This document shows, piece after piece, positions 1 to 8,923 of a DNA stretch of 64,000 nucleotides. Source of the stretch: UBA7434 sp042090785 (GTDB lineage Bacteria > Pseudomonadota > Gammaproteobacteria > Pseudomonadales > UBA7434); NCBI GenBank assembly GCA_042090785.1, contig JBELIP010000005.1, forward strand, positions 1-64,000. Direction: 5' to 3'. The position numbers and the translations under genes were made by a program. Position 1 is the first letter of the stretch. Each line of letters begins with the position of its first letter. Below the pieces are notes generated by a model. That model did not search any database and was not told the origin of the DNA. It saw only the letters and a program-made list of their open reading frames with translations.

Positions 1-216
1 GGCTCTCAACATGGTTGGGGTGCGGATGGCGCAGATGGCGCAGATGTTGATAGCTCTTTCACTCTAACGGGCGGAGCTTCAGTGAACAGCACAGTGACTA
101 ATTTTAGACTTCAATCTGTCACGTTAGAGTTGGCACCAACAGCCGTTCCTGTTCCCGCAGCAGCTTGGTTGTTTGGTACTGCATTAGCGAGTTTAATGGT
201 TGTTCGCCGCAAGTAA
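1..216 (+). CDS. C-terminal part of a PEP-CTERM-type exported protein (5' end cut by window)
   Basis: The first 71 codons in frame 1 are open and end at TAA 214-216; the start lies outside the window. The last 23 residues form a sorting signal of the VPLPA/PEP-CTERM kind: a VPVPAAAWLF motif, a short hydrophobic helix and a terminal VVRRK cluster. In this family the tail is recognised and removed by an exosortase during export to the surface. The upstream part is Gly/Ser/Thr-rich and ends in a beta-strand-like stretch (VTLEL), as in many PEP-CTERM beta-sandwich proteins. A clear terminator follows. The tail assignment is firm; the function of the protein cannot be judged from this fragment. 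Confidence 0.75.
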   Translation, partial: GSQHGWGADGADGADVDSSFTLTGGASVNSTVTNFRLQSVTLELAPTAVPVPAAAWLFGTALASLMVVRRK

Positions 217-259
217 AGTGCTTTAATTTGTAGGAATTATATAGTTTATAAGGGAGTAG

Positions 260-298
260 AGCCGCTTAATAATTCAATCTTGTTAAGCGGCTTTTTTT
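260..298 (+). terminator. Rho-independent terminator after the PEP-CTERM gene
   Basis: Perfect 10-bp stem AGCCGCTTAA (260-269) with TTAAGCGGCT (283-292), a 13-nt loop, then a run of T to 298. It ends the partial gene upstream and separates it from the gene at 338. Confidence 0.9.
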
Positions 299-337
299 CA
301 ATGTGTATATCAAGAAATTAATTTGGAAATAATAAAA

Positions 338-1393
338 ATGACGCTTAAATCATCCTTGATTCTTGTTTTGAGTTTTTCGCTAAGTTTTAATGCTTTAGCT
401 GGCAATGGCAGCGCTCTCATTGGCTGGCAAACGTTTGATGCTAGTGATCCGGCTAATAATGATTCGGGTGTCGTTGATAATACGCCGGATACGAACTCTA
501 CTTATGATTCATCACCAGTGGGTGGCATTAGTGCCACTAATCATTATCTCAGTGCAGATATAGGCCCTGGGGCCTCTAATCAAGGTTGGACAGGATTGGG
601 TGTTGCAACCAATAACGATTTTCTTAATGGTCCTCGTTTTGGTGGAGTGCCGAACGGAAACTACAGTTATACGCCTCCCCAAAATGGCGAGTTAATTGTT
701 AATTGGCCCTTAGCTGGATCAAATGTATTACCAGGAACACGTATTGGGCCCTATGAAACTGGTCCAAATGGTGGCCCAATTGGTACGGGAACAAGTTCAT
801 GGAAGTTTGGTAATAGCGCTGAACTTAATCAATCAAACCGATTGAAAGGTGATTTTTCGATTACCAATAACAGTGATTATTATTTTAAATTGGAATTCAT
901 ACATTATATTGCGCGGACATTAGCTGATCCATCAGCGCCAAATAAGTTAGAGATTAAATATTTAGCAACCCCAGGACTCTTAATTAAAAAGTCTACTGGT
1001 TTAGAGGTGGTCAACCTTAAACTGATCAGTACAGTGACATGGGATAATGCATTAGTTGCTTCCGGCGAAATGGAAAAGATAAATCAAATTTCAAGATCTT
1101 TAGGTGGAGCAGTTGATAGTACTGCTTATATCCCACCAGGCGAAAAAGCGTCTTTTCGCTTTCTGTGGTCAGGTGAAACGGGTAGCGGCCAAGCGCAATT
1201 AGATAATATTGCTTTTGAAGGGACTTTTTTCGAAACAGCAGCGCTGGTTACTGAGATTGATCCAGCGGAAGTGCCTGAGGAAGTTGAATCTGCGTATAAA
1301 GTCCCAACTATGCCGGTTATTTTTCAATGGCTATTTGCAGGGGTGCTAGCTTTAATTTCTTTCAGAAAGTTTCCATTAATGAATAAAAAATAA
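338..1393 (+). CDS. Secreted protein with C-terminal membrane/sorting tail, unknown function
   Basis: A 351-residue protein. I start it at ATG 338, not at the in-frame TTG 323, because the signal peptide then begins MTLKSS and GGAA lies about 9 nt upstream. Residues 1-21 are a signal peptide cut after LA, before GNGS. The body is Gly/Asn/Ser/Pro-rich with a beta-sandwich look, ending in QLDNIAFEG, a phrase common in PEP-CTERM-like adhesin or carbohydrate-binding folds. The last ~32 residues read VPTMPVIF, a hydrophobic helix, then RK and a lysine-rich end. This resembles an IPTL/PEP-CTERM sorting tail but is not canonical. No catalytic motif is visible. It lies between two terminators, so it is probably transcribed alone. 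A surface glycan-binding role would fit the neighbourhood but is inference. Confidence 0.7.
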   Translation: MTLKSSLILVLSFSLSFNALAGNGSALIGWQTFDASDPANNDSGVVDNTPDTNSTYDSSPVGGISATNHYLSADIGPGASNQGWTGLGVATNNDFLNGPRFGGVPNGNYSYTPPQNGELIVNWPLAGSNVLPGTRIGPYETGPNGGPIGTGTSSWKFGNSAELNQSNRLKGDFSITNNSDYYFKLEFIHYIARTLADPSAPNKLEIKYLATPGLLIKKSTGLEVVNLKLISTVTWDNALVASGEMEKINQISRSLGGAVDSTAYIPPGEKASFRFLWSGETGSGQAQLDNIAFEGTFFETAALVTEIDPAEVPEEVESAYKVPTMPVIFQWLFAGVLALISFRKFPLMNKK

Positions 1394-1435
1394 CGACCAC
1401 TTATGTTTTAAATGGTTTATGCTACTTGTAATATC

Positions 1436-1472
1436 AATAAAAATCCCTGTTTTAATGATAGGGATTTTTTTT
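1436..1472 (+). terminator. Rho-independent terminator after the 338-1393 gene
   Basis: Stem AAATCCCT (1441-1448) with AGGGATTT (1460-1467) followed by T to 1472. It lies upstream of ATG 1518 and argues that the next gene starts at 1518 rather than further upstream in the same open frame. Confidence 0.8.
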
Positions 1473-1517
1473 GGCCAATTTTTTCTTAAATATTTTATCT
1501 TAAAAGGAAAGTGCGAG

Positions 1518-3293
1518 ATGAGGATAAGAAACTTAATGGTTTCTCTAATTATTTTTCTATTTGTTTCTAGCTTTTCGATGCTAGCTTATACGGCTGACTA
1601 TTATATTAGTTCTACGCAGGGCAATGATGTTAATGATGGATCAACGGCCGCATCTGCTTTTCATTCATTAGCTAAAATAAATACATTAAACTTGTTGCCC
1701 GGCGATCGCGTTTTATTTAAATCCGGCGATCAATGGAGAGGCATGTTTTGGCCAAAAGGTTCTGGTACTCAAGCGCTGCCTATCCATATTGGTTCTTATG
1801 GGGGCGAGGTTCCTGCCATTATCGACGGGGATGGTTTTCAGGCCAGCATACTTATTTTTAATGACGATTATTATGAGATAAGCAATCTTGAGTTGACTAA
1901 TGAGGCTTCATACCTAGATGCTAATAACGGTCAAGCTAAAAAACTGTCGGGTTTTGGCGGCCAAGAAAATAATTGGGGCTCGGGTCGCGATGTTAGGTTT
2001 GGTATAAAAATTGTTGCAACTACGCGTTCACTGAGTTACTTCCGGCTCAACAATATTAATATTCATGATATTTACCCCACGCCCAATACTTTAACTCTTA
2101 AGCATCAAGGCTACGGTGTTAAGTTTGAATCACAATCGAATGTGGCTGCAAATAATATTAATACGATTTCTAATGTCGTGATTGATTCAGTCACTATTGA
2201 AAAAACCGGCCACTATGGCATTTGGATAAAACCCTTAGGCTTAAATGGAAGTGACCTTCATAAGCATTTTGATTTTACGCTTCGTAATTCATCCTTTTTA
2301 AATACAGGTGGCTCAGGTTTTGTATCCGTCAAGGCTGCCAATGTATTGGTTGAAAATAATCTCTTTGATGGTACGGGTTCTAGTGAGGATTCTAGAATGT
2401 GGCAGCGAGGCAGTGGTACATGGCCTTTTGATTCAAAAGATGTCGTCATTCAGAACAATGTATTTAAGAATGCGAAAGGACCTCTAGATTCCTATGGCGT
2501 GCATATTGATTACAATAACGAAAATGTCGTGGTGCAGTATAATTTTAGTTATAACAATGAGGGCGGTTTTGTCCAGATATTAGGTGCCAATATTAATTCG
2601 GGATATCGATATAATATCAGTGTCGCTGACGGCAGTAGGGTTAAGGATATCAATGGTGCCTTACAAAATGGTCGTATCTTTCATGTGTCGGATTATTGCA
2701 ATGTCAATGCTGGCTGCCCTAGCACAAGTAATTTTATTTATAACAATACTGTTTTTGTTCCCTCTGCAATTAGTCCAGAAATTTATTTTCATGCCAATAG
2801 TGGCGAAACCCGTTTTTATAATAATCTGATTTATCTTGAGCAGGGTAGTACGCCATTAACGACAGTATTGTCTGATCAGGGGGTGCAATTGAGTATCAGT
2901 AATAACTTATACTATCCATTAGCTTCTTTTGCACTCGATCAAAAATTAACGACCAATGCCATTTATAATAATCCAGGATTGCGCTTAGCGGGTTCTCAGT
3001 TACCGTCAATGTACAAGTTAGTCAGCGGCAGCCCAGCAAAGCATGCGGGTAAAATCATTCAGGGCTCTGAGGATGCGAGCGTGTATAGTTTAAATAATGG
3101 TGGGCAAGATTATTTTGGCAATACTGTTTCCGATTCAATAGCCCCACATATTGGCGCTTACAACGCTAATGAGTTATTGTCAGGCTTTATATCTGAGGAC
3201 GAGTTTAATATACCCATGATCACCTCCACTCTAACATCGTTGCTTGCTGGTGTTTTACTTGCGATTGGCATGCGGCGAAAAAGCCCTCATTAA
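1518..3293 (+). CDS. Secreted right-handed parallel beta-helix protein with C-terminal anchor-like tail
   Basis: A 591-residue protein; ATG 1518 is preceded by AAAGGAAAG and gives a clean signal peptide (residues 1-26, cut before DYYISS). The mature N-terminus carries the phrase YYISSTQGNDVNDG ... LPGDRVLFKSGDQW, shared by secreted beta-helix proteins related to polysaccharide lyases and glycosidases. The middle has repeated Asn-rich turns (IQNNVF, VQYNFSYNNEG, FIYNNT) typical of a pectate-lyase-like helix. The C-terminus ends IPMITSTL, a hydrophobic segment, then GMRRKSPH, again like a sorting tail. It is a paralogue of the protein at 8924-10594, which lacks the tail. Its stop codon overlaps the symporter start. 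Likely role: cleaving or binding the locus glycan at the surface; no specific lyase family can be named by eye. Confidence 0.75.
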   Translation: MRIRNLMVSLIIFLFVSSFSMLAYTADYYISSTQGNDVNDGSTAASAFHSLAKINTLNLLPGDRVLFKSGDQWRGMFWPKGSGTQALPIHIGSYGGEVPAIIDGDGFQASILIFNDDYYEISNLELTNEASYLDANNGQAKKLSGFGGQENNWGSGRDVRFGIKIVATTRSLSYFRLNNINIHDIYPTPNTLTLKHQGYGVKFESQSNVAANNINTISNVVIDSVTIEKTGHYGIWIKPLGLNGSDLHKHFDFTLRNSSFLNTGGSGFVSVKAANVLVENNLFDGTGSSEDSRMWQRGSGTWPFDSKDVVIQNNVFKNAKGPLDSYGVHIDYNNENVVVQYNFSYNNEGGFVQILGANINSGYRYNISVADGSRVKDINGALQNGRIFHVSDYCNVNAGCPSTSNFIYNNTVFVPSAISPEIYFHANSGETRFYNNLIYLEQGSTPLTTVLSDQGVQLSISNNLYYPLASFALDQKLTTNAIYNNPGLRLAGSQLPSMYKLVSGSPAKHAGKIIQGSEDASVYSLNNGGQDYFGNTVSDSIAPHIGAYNANELLSGFISEDEFNIPMITSTLTSLLAGVLLAIGMRRKSPH

Positions 3294-4570
3294 TGTTGAA
3301 AAATGTAATGCGCCATTCAGGCAATGCCTTTTATCAAATTGAATATAAGAAAGAGATTTTTGTTCTTGGTTTTTTATTCTTTATGTGGGGGTTAATTTCC
3401 TCGCTCAATGATTTGTTAGTTCCTTATCTGCGTGGTGTTTTTGATTTAAGCTATGTGCAGGCGATGTTGGTTCAGTTTTGCTTTTTTAGTGTTTTTTTTA
3501 TTTTTTCCATTCCGCTCGGAATGCTGGTTAATAAAATTGGCTATCAAAAAGGCATTGTTTTTGGTCTTTCGGTTGCATCGTTAGGCTGTGTCTTGTTTTT
3601 GCCTGCTGCGCAATTAATATCATTCCCGACCTTCTTATTGGCATTGGCTGTTATTGCAATAGGTGTTTGCTGTTTGCAAGTAGCAGCTAACCCTTATGTT
3701 GCGTTACTCGGCTCAGGTAAAACAGCCTCTAGTCGTTTGAATTTAGTGCAAGGGTTTAATGCCTTGGGAACAACGTTTGCGCCTTTTCTTGCCTCGATCT
3801 TTATTTTTTCGGCAATAGGGGAGGTGGATTCAGATGCGAGCAATATTCAATTACCTTATTTGATGATTGCTGCTGTGTTAGCAGTGCTGGCGCTGGTTTT
3901 TAGTCGTCTTTATTTAGCTCCAGCTGTTAATACGAGTTCTACTCTAGAGTCTAAAAACAATCAGGTGGCGAATGTTAAAGGCATGATGCAAGTCTTAATT
4001 GCACATAGACCTCTTATGTTGGGTGCCTTAGCTATCTTCTTTTATGTTGGGGTAGAGGTTTCTATTGGTAGCTTGTTGATTAATTTTATTGCTGACCCAT
4101 TAATTGGCAATATGTCAGAGGCAAAGGCTAGTGAGTATGTTGTTATTTTTTGGGCGGGGTCAATGATTGGCCGATTTGTCGGTTTCTTTTTGATGTATCG
4201 TATTCGTCCTCAGTGTATTCTTTTGTTTAACACTTTAATGGCAAGTCTATGTATTATTATGGCTGTTTTTTCGAGTGGCCATTGGGCAATGTGGTCTATC
4301 CTTATGGTGGGTTTATGTAACTCAATTATGTTTCCTACTATATTTATTTTGGCGGTAAATAAATTAAATGTCGCTATGAGTCAGGCTTCGGGGATTCTTT
4401 GTTTGGCGATTATTGGTGGAGCGATTATTCCTGTTATACAGGGGGTTTTAGCTGACGCTGTTGGTCTTCAGCTTTCGCTACTTTTAGCGCTTGTGAGTTA
4501 CGGTTATATTGTTTTTTTTGCTGTAAATGGTTATAAAAATTTTAATAAAATGCTTTCTGATAATGAATAA
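3293..4570 (+). CDS. Sugar:H+ symporter of the FucP/NagP (MFS) family
   Basis: A 425-residue, very hydrophobic protein with about 12 membrane helices. The N-terminal helix motif FMWGLISSLNDLLVPYL followed by AMLVQFCFF is the signature of the FucP/GluP/NagP branch of the major facilitator superfamily, whose members import fucose, glucose/galactose or N-acetylglucosamine across the inner membrane with protons. QVAANPYVALLG and SRLNLVQGFNALGT are further family blocks. ATG 3293 overlaps the TAA of the beta-helix gene by one base, so the two are translationally coupled; a later ATG at 3308 is possible. It should import the monosaccharide released by the locus enzymes, but the sugar cannot be read from the sequence. 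The 3' end runs into a 22-bp tandem repeat. Confidence 0.9.
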   Translation: MLKNVMRHSGNAFYQIEYKKEIFVLGFLFFMWGLISSLNDLLVPYLRGVFDLSYVQAMLVQFCFFSVFFIFSIPLGMLVNKIGYQKGIVFGLSVASLGCVLFLPAAQLISFPTFLLALAVIAIGVCCLQVAANPYVALLGSGKTASSRLNLVQGFNALGTTFAPFLASIFIFSAIGEVDSDASNIQLPYLMIAAVLAVLALVFSRLYLAPAVNTSSTLESKNNQVANVKGMMQVLIAHRPLMLGALAIFFYVGVEVSIGSLLINFIADPLIGNMSEAKASEYVVIFWAGSMIGRFVGFFLMYRIRPQCILLFNTLMASLCIIMAVFSSGHWAMWSILMVGLCNSIMFPTIFILAVNKLNVAMSQASGILCLAIIGGAIIPVIQGVLADAVGLQLSLLLALVSYGYIVFFAVNGYKNFNKMLSDNE

Positions 4571-4626
4571 AGTGGTTCTTAGTAATGAATAAAGTGACTC
4601 TTAATAATGAATAAAGTGACTATGCA
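4561..4626 (+). repeat. Three tandem 22-bp repeats joining symporter stop and regulator start
   Basis: Copies at 4561-4582, 4583-4604 and 4605-4626 share the core TAATGAATAAAGTG and differ mainly in the last 8 bases. Copy 1 contains the symporter stop (TAA 4568-4570) and copy 3 contains the regulator start (ATG 4607). ATGs in copies 1 and 2 (4563, 4585) each open a 9-codon frame ending at the TAA of the next copy. It looks like a local slippage duplication of the stop/start junction. Confidence 0.9.
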
Positions 4627-5623
4627 AGATGTAGCCGATTTAGCAGGCGTGTCATTGAAAACGGTATCTCGTGTTGTTAATAACGAGCCTAAAGTGCGGA
4701 GCGATACGCGTGAAAAAATTCAAAAAATCATTAATGAATTAAATTTTCAGCCGAATAAATCTGCGCAAAGCTTAGCGGCTGACCGTTCATTGTTAATGGG
4801 TTTGTTATACGATAACCCAAGTTCGGCATACATTACCCAGTTGCAGGCGGGTGTCTTAGCCGCGTGTAACAGTCATGGCTATGGTTTGGTTATTCACCCT
4901 TGTGATAATGAAGACGATGCGCTACTCAGTAATTTACAGATATTATTGGCGAGTTCTAGAATGGACGGCGTAATCCTAACGCCTCCGTTAACCGAAAATA
5001 CAGTGCTATTAGATTATTTTAATGATAACAATATTCCTTTTGTGTTGATTTCGCCTTTGGATCAAGAACAATCGACCTCGTTGGTCTTTACCGATGATAC
5101 CTTGGCTGCTAAGCAATCGGTTCAGCATTTAATTGATTTTGGTCATAAGAGAATTGGTTTTATATTAGGGGCTCGGCAGAGAAGCGGTAGTGAAATGCGT
5201 TTCTTAGGCTATAAAGAAGCCCTAGAAGAAAATAACATTGCTTTTGATAGTGCACTTGTTGTTGATGGTGACTTTACTTTTGAATCGGGTGAGCTTGCAG
5301 CACAGCAATTGCTGCGTCTTGATGTGCCGCCAACCGCTATTTTTGCGAGCAATGATTATATGGCTGCAGGTGTTATAAAGGCAGCTATTCATTTGAGTAT
5401 TTCCGTGCCCTATGAGCTGTCAGTTTGCGGCTTTGATGATTTGCCGGTCGCCCGTTATCTCACACCAACGTTGACTACTGTTCAGCATCCTGTGTCTCTC
5501 TTAGCGGAAAATGCAGGCAAGCTTTTAATAAAGCAATTAAAAAAGTATGCCGATGAACTTAAGCTGGAAGAGGTGCGCGCTGAGCTTGTTGTTAGAGAGT
5601 CGACAGGACCGCTCAAGGTTTAA
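4607..5623 (+). CDS. LacI-family transcriptional regulator of the glycan locus
   Basis: A 338-residue regulator. Residues 4-26 form the LacI helix-turn-helix and hinge start (VTMQDVADLAGVSLKTVSRV), followed by the hinge region and a periplasmic-binding-protein-like effector domain (GVIL..P, GFILG, PTAIFASNDYMAAGV, SVCGFDD near the end). Full length for the family. It lies 36 bp after the symporter and upstream of the TonB receptor, so it is the natural candidate to bind the 16-bp operators found at 5759 and 16652. The effector is probably a sugar from the target glycan. The start lies in the third copy of a 22-bp repeat; no strong Shine-Dalgarno sequence is visible, so coupling to upstream translation is likely. 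Confidence 0.92.
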   Translation: MNKVTMQDVADLAGVSLKTVSRVVNNEPKVRSDTREKIQKIINELNFQPNKSAQSLAADRSLLMGLLYDNPSSAYITQLQAGVLAACNSHGYGLVIHPCDNEDDALLSNLQILLASSRMDGVILTPPLTENTVLLDYFNDNNIPFVLISPLDQEQSTSLVFTDDTLAAKQSVQHLIDFGHKRIGFILGARQRSGSEMRFLGYKEALEENNIAFDSALVVDGDFTFESGELAAQQLLRLDVPPTAIFASNDYMAAGVIKAAIHLSISVPYELSVCGFDDLPVARYLTPTLTTVQHPVSLLAENAGKLLIKQLKKYADELKLEEVRAELVVRESTGPLKV

Positions 5624-6032
5624 CCCTTTTCATTAAAGCTCATTTGCCTTATCCCTGATCATGCGGCTTTCATACGACCTGTATTCGATTCTCATGATTA
5701 TATTGAGGTTTATCCCTTAACACTTTTAGCTTGTTTTTATACGACTTCTTCTATAATATGACAGCGCTGACATTTTGTTGCTTAATCAACTGCTCTGATC
5801 AATAAATGATAAATAATCAATGTCAGTGTTAGCGCGAATCAATTAATACTAACTTATTGAAAGTATTATACTATTTTGCATTAATTTGCCGAGAAAGTGT
5901 GTTTGTTTTTGATGTTTGGGAGTCGCTTAAAAGCTTATTTTAAAAGGCGATTAGCTATTTTAATCACTAAAAGTTATTGGATTCATGACAAGTCTATTGC
6001 TTGAATACAGGGTGTCACTTTAAGAGGAAAGC
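5624..6032. other. 409-bp intergenic region upstream of the TonB receptor
   Basis: AT-rich non-coding stretch. It holds the LacI-type operator at 5759-5774 and candidate promoter elements. A degenerate second site (TGTTAGCGCGAATCA, about 5827-5841) and a long-distance inverted repeat (GCGCTGACATT near 5764 with AATGTCAG near 5819) are also visible. The last 30 bases contain the AGAGGA ribosome binding site. No small gene is evident. Confidence 0.6.
5758..5786 (+). promoter_or_regulatory. LacI-type operator overlapping a promoter, TonB receptor arm
   Basis: TGACAGCGCTGACATT (5759-5774) is a near-palindrome around a central CG, the classical LacI-family form. An identical 16-mer occurs on the opposite strand at 16652-16667. 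Reading ATGACA (5758-5763) as -35 gives a 17-bp spacer to CTTAAT (5781-5786). Alternatively TATAAT at 5752-5757 is the -10 and the operator covers the start site. Both layouts fit repression by the LacI protein encoded upstream. Confidence 0.7.
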
Positions 6033-8891
6033 ATGGTTTATAAAAATAAGATTAATGCATTAAACGCGCTAATAGTTCTAATGCCTTTGATTCCTAGCGT
6101 TGGTTTACACGCTCAAGAAGCCGAATCAGCTATTGAAGAGGTTGTTGTTTATAGTATTAGACAAAGCTTAGAGTCAGCGTTAGCCGAGAAGCGCCAAAAA
6201 ACCAACTTAACTGAAGTTATCAATGCTGATGACATTGGTAAGCTTCCTGATGAAAACGTAGCTGAAGTGTTAGAAAATATTCCTGGCGTACAAATTACTC
6301 GAAGTGGCGGTATAGGTGAGGGTGTTTCTATTCGTGGTAGCGATCAAAACAGGGTAGAGATTAATGGCCGTGGGACAACGCCCAGTGGTGACCAACGTGG
6401 TGGCATAAGCTTTGCCGATTTGCCGGCGGCATTAGTTAGGTCGTTAAACGTGGTTAAGGTACCCACTGCTGATATGGTTGAAGGCTCATTGGGTGGCACG
6501 ATTAATGTTAAAACTTATCGTGGCCTAAAGCTTAAAAAGCCTCTTAGAGTAGTGAGCTACCAATCTGAGTATGCTCAAAATGCACAACATTGGAATGCTA
6601 ATTATTCAACGACATTAGGCAATAAATTTTCTACTGACTATGGTGACATTGGTGCTATTTTAACGCTATCGCATATTGATAAAACAGTTAGAGAAGATGG
6701 CTTGCGTGTCAGTCCCTCTGTTAGGAGAGTGACGGGTAACCCACAAAGCTCCTTAGATTTAGATGGCGATGGTGATTTTGATCCGTACTACACCCCTGGT
6801 TTTGGTGATACAGTCTACGGCTTAGAAGATAGAGAAAATACGGCTTTATCGGGTTCGGTAGAGTGGCGGGTTAGTCCTAGCCTGAAACTCTTTTTTGAAG
6901 GTTCATACACAGATTTTGAGCGCTGGGGTCGTCAGCAACAATCCTTTCTAGGCACACCTAATTCAGATAAGGAGCTAGATGGGCTAGATGATGCGACTTT
7001 TGATGTTATTACGGTTGCTGGTGTTCAAGTGCCAATAATGACTTCAGGCATTATTGGTGGCGGTATTATTAATGGTCGCCCCGATGAAATCACGGATACT
7101 GCTTTACCTAACGATGGGCTTCAGTTGAAGATGGGTAATCGATCCAATTCTCGCCAAACGGCTTCTTATGTCAGTGCTCTTGGCGGGGAGTGGGCGAATG
7201 ATGAGTGGTTGGTAGAGTTTGAAGTTACTGGAGCAAAATCAGACACAGAAGACTTGGCATTTACAACGACCTTTCAATTTAATGACCCTAATGCGGCTAA
7301 CTTCCATTCCAGTGGTGCACGATTAAGAGTCCCTTTCGCCTATGATATTCGTGATGGCACTCTCTCTTTTGGCCCAGCGCCAGGGGCTGCTAATGTCGAG
7401 AATTTACTTGACCCTAATTATTACTCACTGTTTATTGCTCGCGATATTCAAACGACCTTTGACAACGAGGAGTTTACTCAAAAAATTGATTTGACTTGGA
7501 GTCCGGATCACCCATTTTTGACCGACCTTAAATTTGGTGTGCGAACCAGTCAGCGGGTTAATCAGCGAACTAAAAAATCTGAATCTACACCCAATTTCCC
7601 TGGCCTCTCTGGTGCTGATTTATCGAGTTATTTAATACCTACGCCAGGCGATTTCTTTGCTTTTAATTCCGGAGGTAGTTACCTCGATAACTTTTTGACT
7701 GCTGATGCGCGTGAGGTTTATGCCCGCCGAGACGAGTTGCGTGAGACGCTTGGTTTAGCCGTTAACGGTATTGTCGATCCGTTGCAAGGTTTTCAAGTTG
7801 ATGAAGATACTTATGCGGCTTATTTGCGAGCTGATTTCGATGGCGAAATACTGAGTGTGCCAGCACGAGGTAATGTTGGTATAAGAATGATAGACACCGA
7901 TCAATTGGCATCGGGTAATGAAGTGCTGGGAGATGGTTCTTTAAATGCGGTATCTGAGCGTCAGAAATACACGAATTGGTTGCCGAGTGCGAGTTTAGTG
8001 CTATCACCTATAGAAAAACTTCAAGTGAGGTTGGGCTATGCAAAAATACTTCGTCGCCCAAACTTTTCTCAGCTTTCGCCTACTGTTGCTTATCCACTTA
8101 ACGAAGCTCAGGCGGTTAGGGTGGGTGATCCTAGCTTACGTCCAACCATGGCCGATCAGTATGATTTAACGCTTGAGTATTATTTTCGAAAAGGCAGTGT
8201 GTTAAGCCTTGGTTATTATTATAAAGACCTTGAAAGTGTTATTGGTAGCGAGCTGCGCTATCTGGCTATTTGTAACCCGCGCGCCGTTGGCGATTTGAGT
8301 AATACGCCATGTGTTACTGCGGATGGTTTGCCTGGCGTGCGTGTTAACCGAATTTCGCCGGTCAACTTATCAGGGGGTGAAATACAGGGTTTCGAAATTG
8401 GCTTTCAGCATAACTTTAAGGACTTACCACGTCCGTTTGATGCCTTGGGTATGATCGCTAATTATGCCTTTCAGGATGGTAAGCGTGATGATACTTTTGG
8501 TGTGCCCGGTTTCTTGAAGGATGATGGCGTCACTGACGCTGATTTCCCGCTTAATTTTAGAGGCTTGTCAGAAAGCTCTTATAACTTTACCTTGTACTTT
8601 GAGCGACCCCGATATCGATGGAGTGGGCGCCTTCGCTACACTTACCGAGATGGCTTTCTCAGATCTGAATCTGAGGATGTCTCCAACTCTCAGCCACTGT
8701 ACCAAGACAGTCGGGGTCAGCTCAACGCCTCGGTCTCTTATCGTATTGACGATATATTTACCTTCACTTTTTCCGGTGTCAATTTGACGAAACAGCAGGC
8801 TACTCAGCGTGCTGCGTTCCCAGAGGGCCCCATTGTTCGTCAACGTGATGCTGATAGACGATTAGCCTTTGGTCTTCGCGCGCGATTCTAA
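6033..8891 (+). CDS. TonB-dependent outer-membrane receptor, probably for a glycan oligosaccharide
   Basis: A 952-residue protein with AGAGGA six bases before ATG 6033. Residues 1-27 are a signal peptide (cut ...LHA before QEAES). EEVVVYSIRQSL is a TonB-box region and is followed by the plug: TEVINADDIGKLPDENVAEVLENIPGV..TR.GG.GEGVSIRG, the hallmark of the proteobacterial TonB receptor subfamily used for sugars (TIGR01782-type). The beta-barrel fills the rest and ends with an aromatic residue (FGLRARF), as outer-membrane barrels do. It stands behind a LacI-type operator and heads the run with the second beta-helix protein, sulfatase and GH3. Inferred role: energised import of oligosaccharides of the locus glycan. 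No SusD-type partner is present, as expected in Gammaproteobacteria. Confidence 0.92.
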   Translation: MVYKNKINALNALIVLMPLIPSVGLHAQEAESAIEEVVVYSIRQSLESALAEKRQKTNLTEVINADDIGKLPDENVAEVLENIPGVQITRSGGIGEGVSIRGSDQNRVEINGRGTTPSGDQRGGISFADLPAALVRSLNVVKVPTADMVEGSLGGTINVKTYRGLKLKKPLRVVSYQSEYAQNAQHWNANYSTTLGNKFSTDYGDIGAILTLSHIDKTVREDGLRVSPSVRRVTGNPQSSLDLDGDGDFDPYYTPGFGDTVYGLEDRENTALSGSVEWRVSPSLKLFFEGSYTDFERWGRQQQSFLGTPNSDKELDGLDDATFDVITVAGVQVPIMTSGIIGGGIINGRPDEITDTALPNDGLQLKMGNRSNSRQTASYVSALGGEWANDEWLVEFEVTGAKSDTEDLAFTTTFQFNDPNAANFHSSGARLRVPFAYDIRDGTLSFGPAPGAANVENLLDPNYYSLFIARDIQTTFDNEEFTQKIDLTWSPDHPFLTDLKFGVRTSQRVNQRTKKSESTPNFPGLSGADLSSYLIPTPGDFFAFNSGGSYLDNFLTADAREVYARRDELRETLGLAVNGIVDPLQGFQVDEDTYAAYLRADFDGEILSVPARGNVGIRMIDTDQLASGNEVLGDGSLNAVSERQKYTNWLPSASLVLSPIEKLQVRLGYAKILRRPNFSQLSPTVAYPLNEAQAVRVGDPSLRPTMADQYDLTLEYYFRKGSVLSLGYYYKDLESVIGSELRYLAICNPRAVGDLSNTPCVTADGLPGVRVNRISPVNLSGGEIQGFEIGFQHNFKDLPRPFDALGMIANYAFQDGKRDDTFGVPGFLKDDGVTDADFPLNFRGLSESSYNFTLYFERPRYRWSGRLRYTYRDGFLRSESEDVSNSQPLYQDSRGQLNASVSYRIDDIFTFTFSGVNLTKQQATQRAAFPEGPIVRQRDADRRLAFGLRARF

Positions 8892-8923
8892 ATAAAAAAA
8901 CGCTTATTAAGTAGGTTAGTTAA

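Noticed and set aside
2584..2829. 81-codon plus-strand frame within the first beta-helix gene
   Set aside because: Shadow frame; the beta-helix reading frame is continuous and repeat-structured across it.
5819..5841. Second LacI operator upstream of the TonB receptor
   Set aside because: TGTTAGCGCGAATCA only partly matches a palindrome; kept as a remark, not called as a feature.
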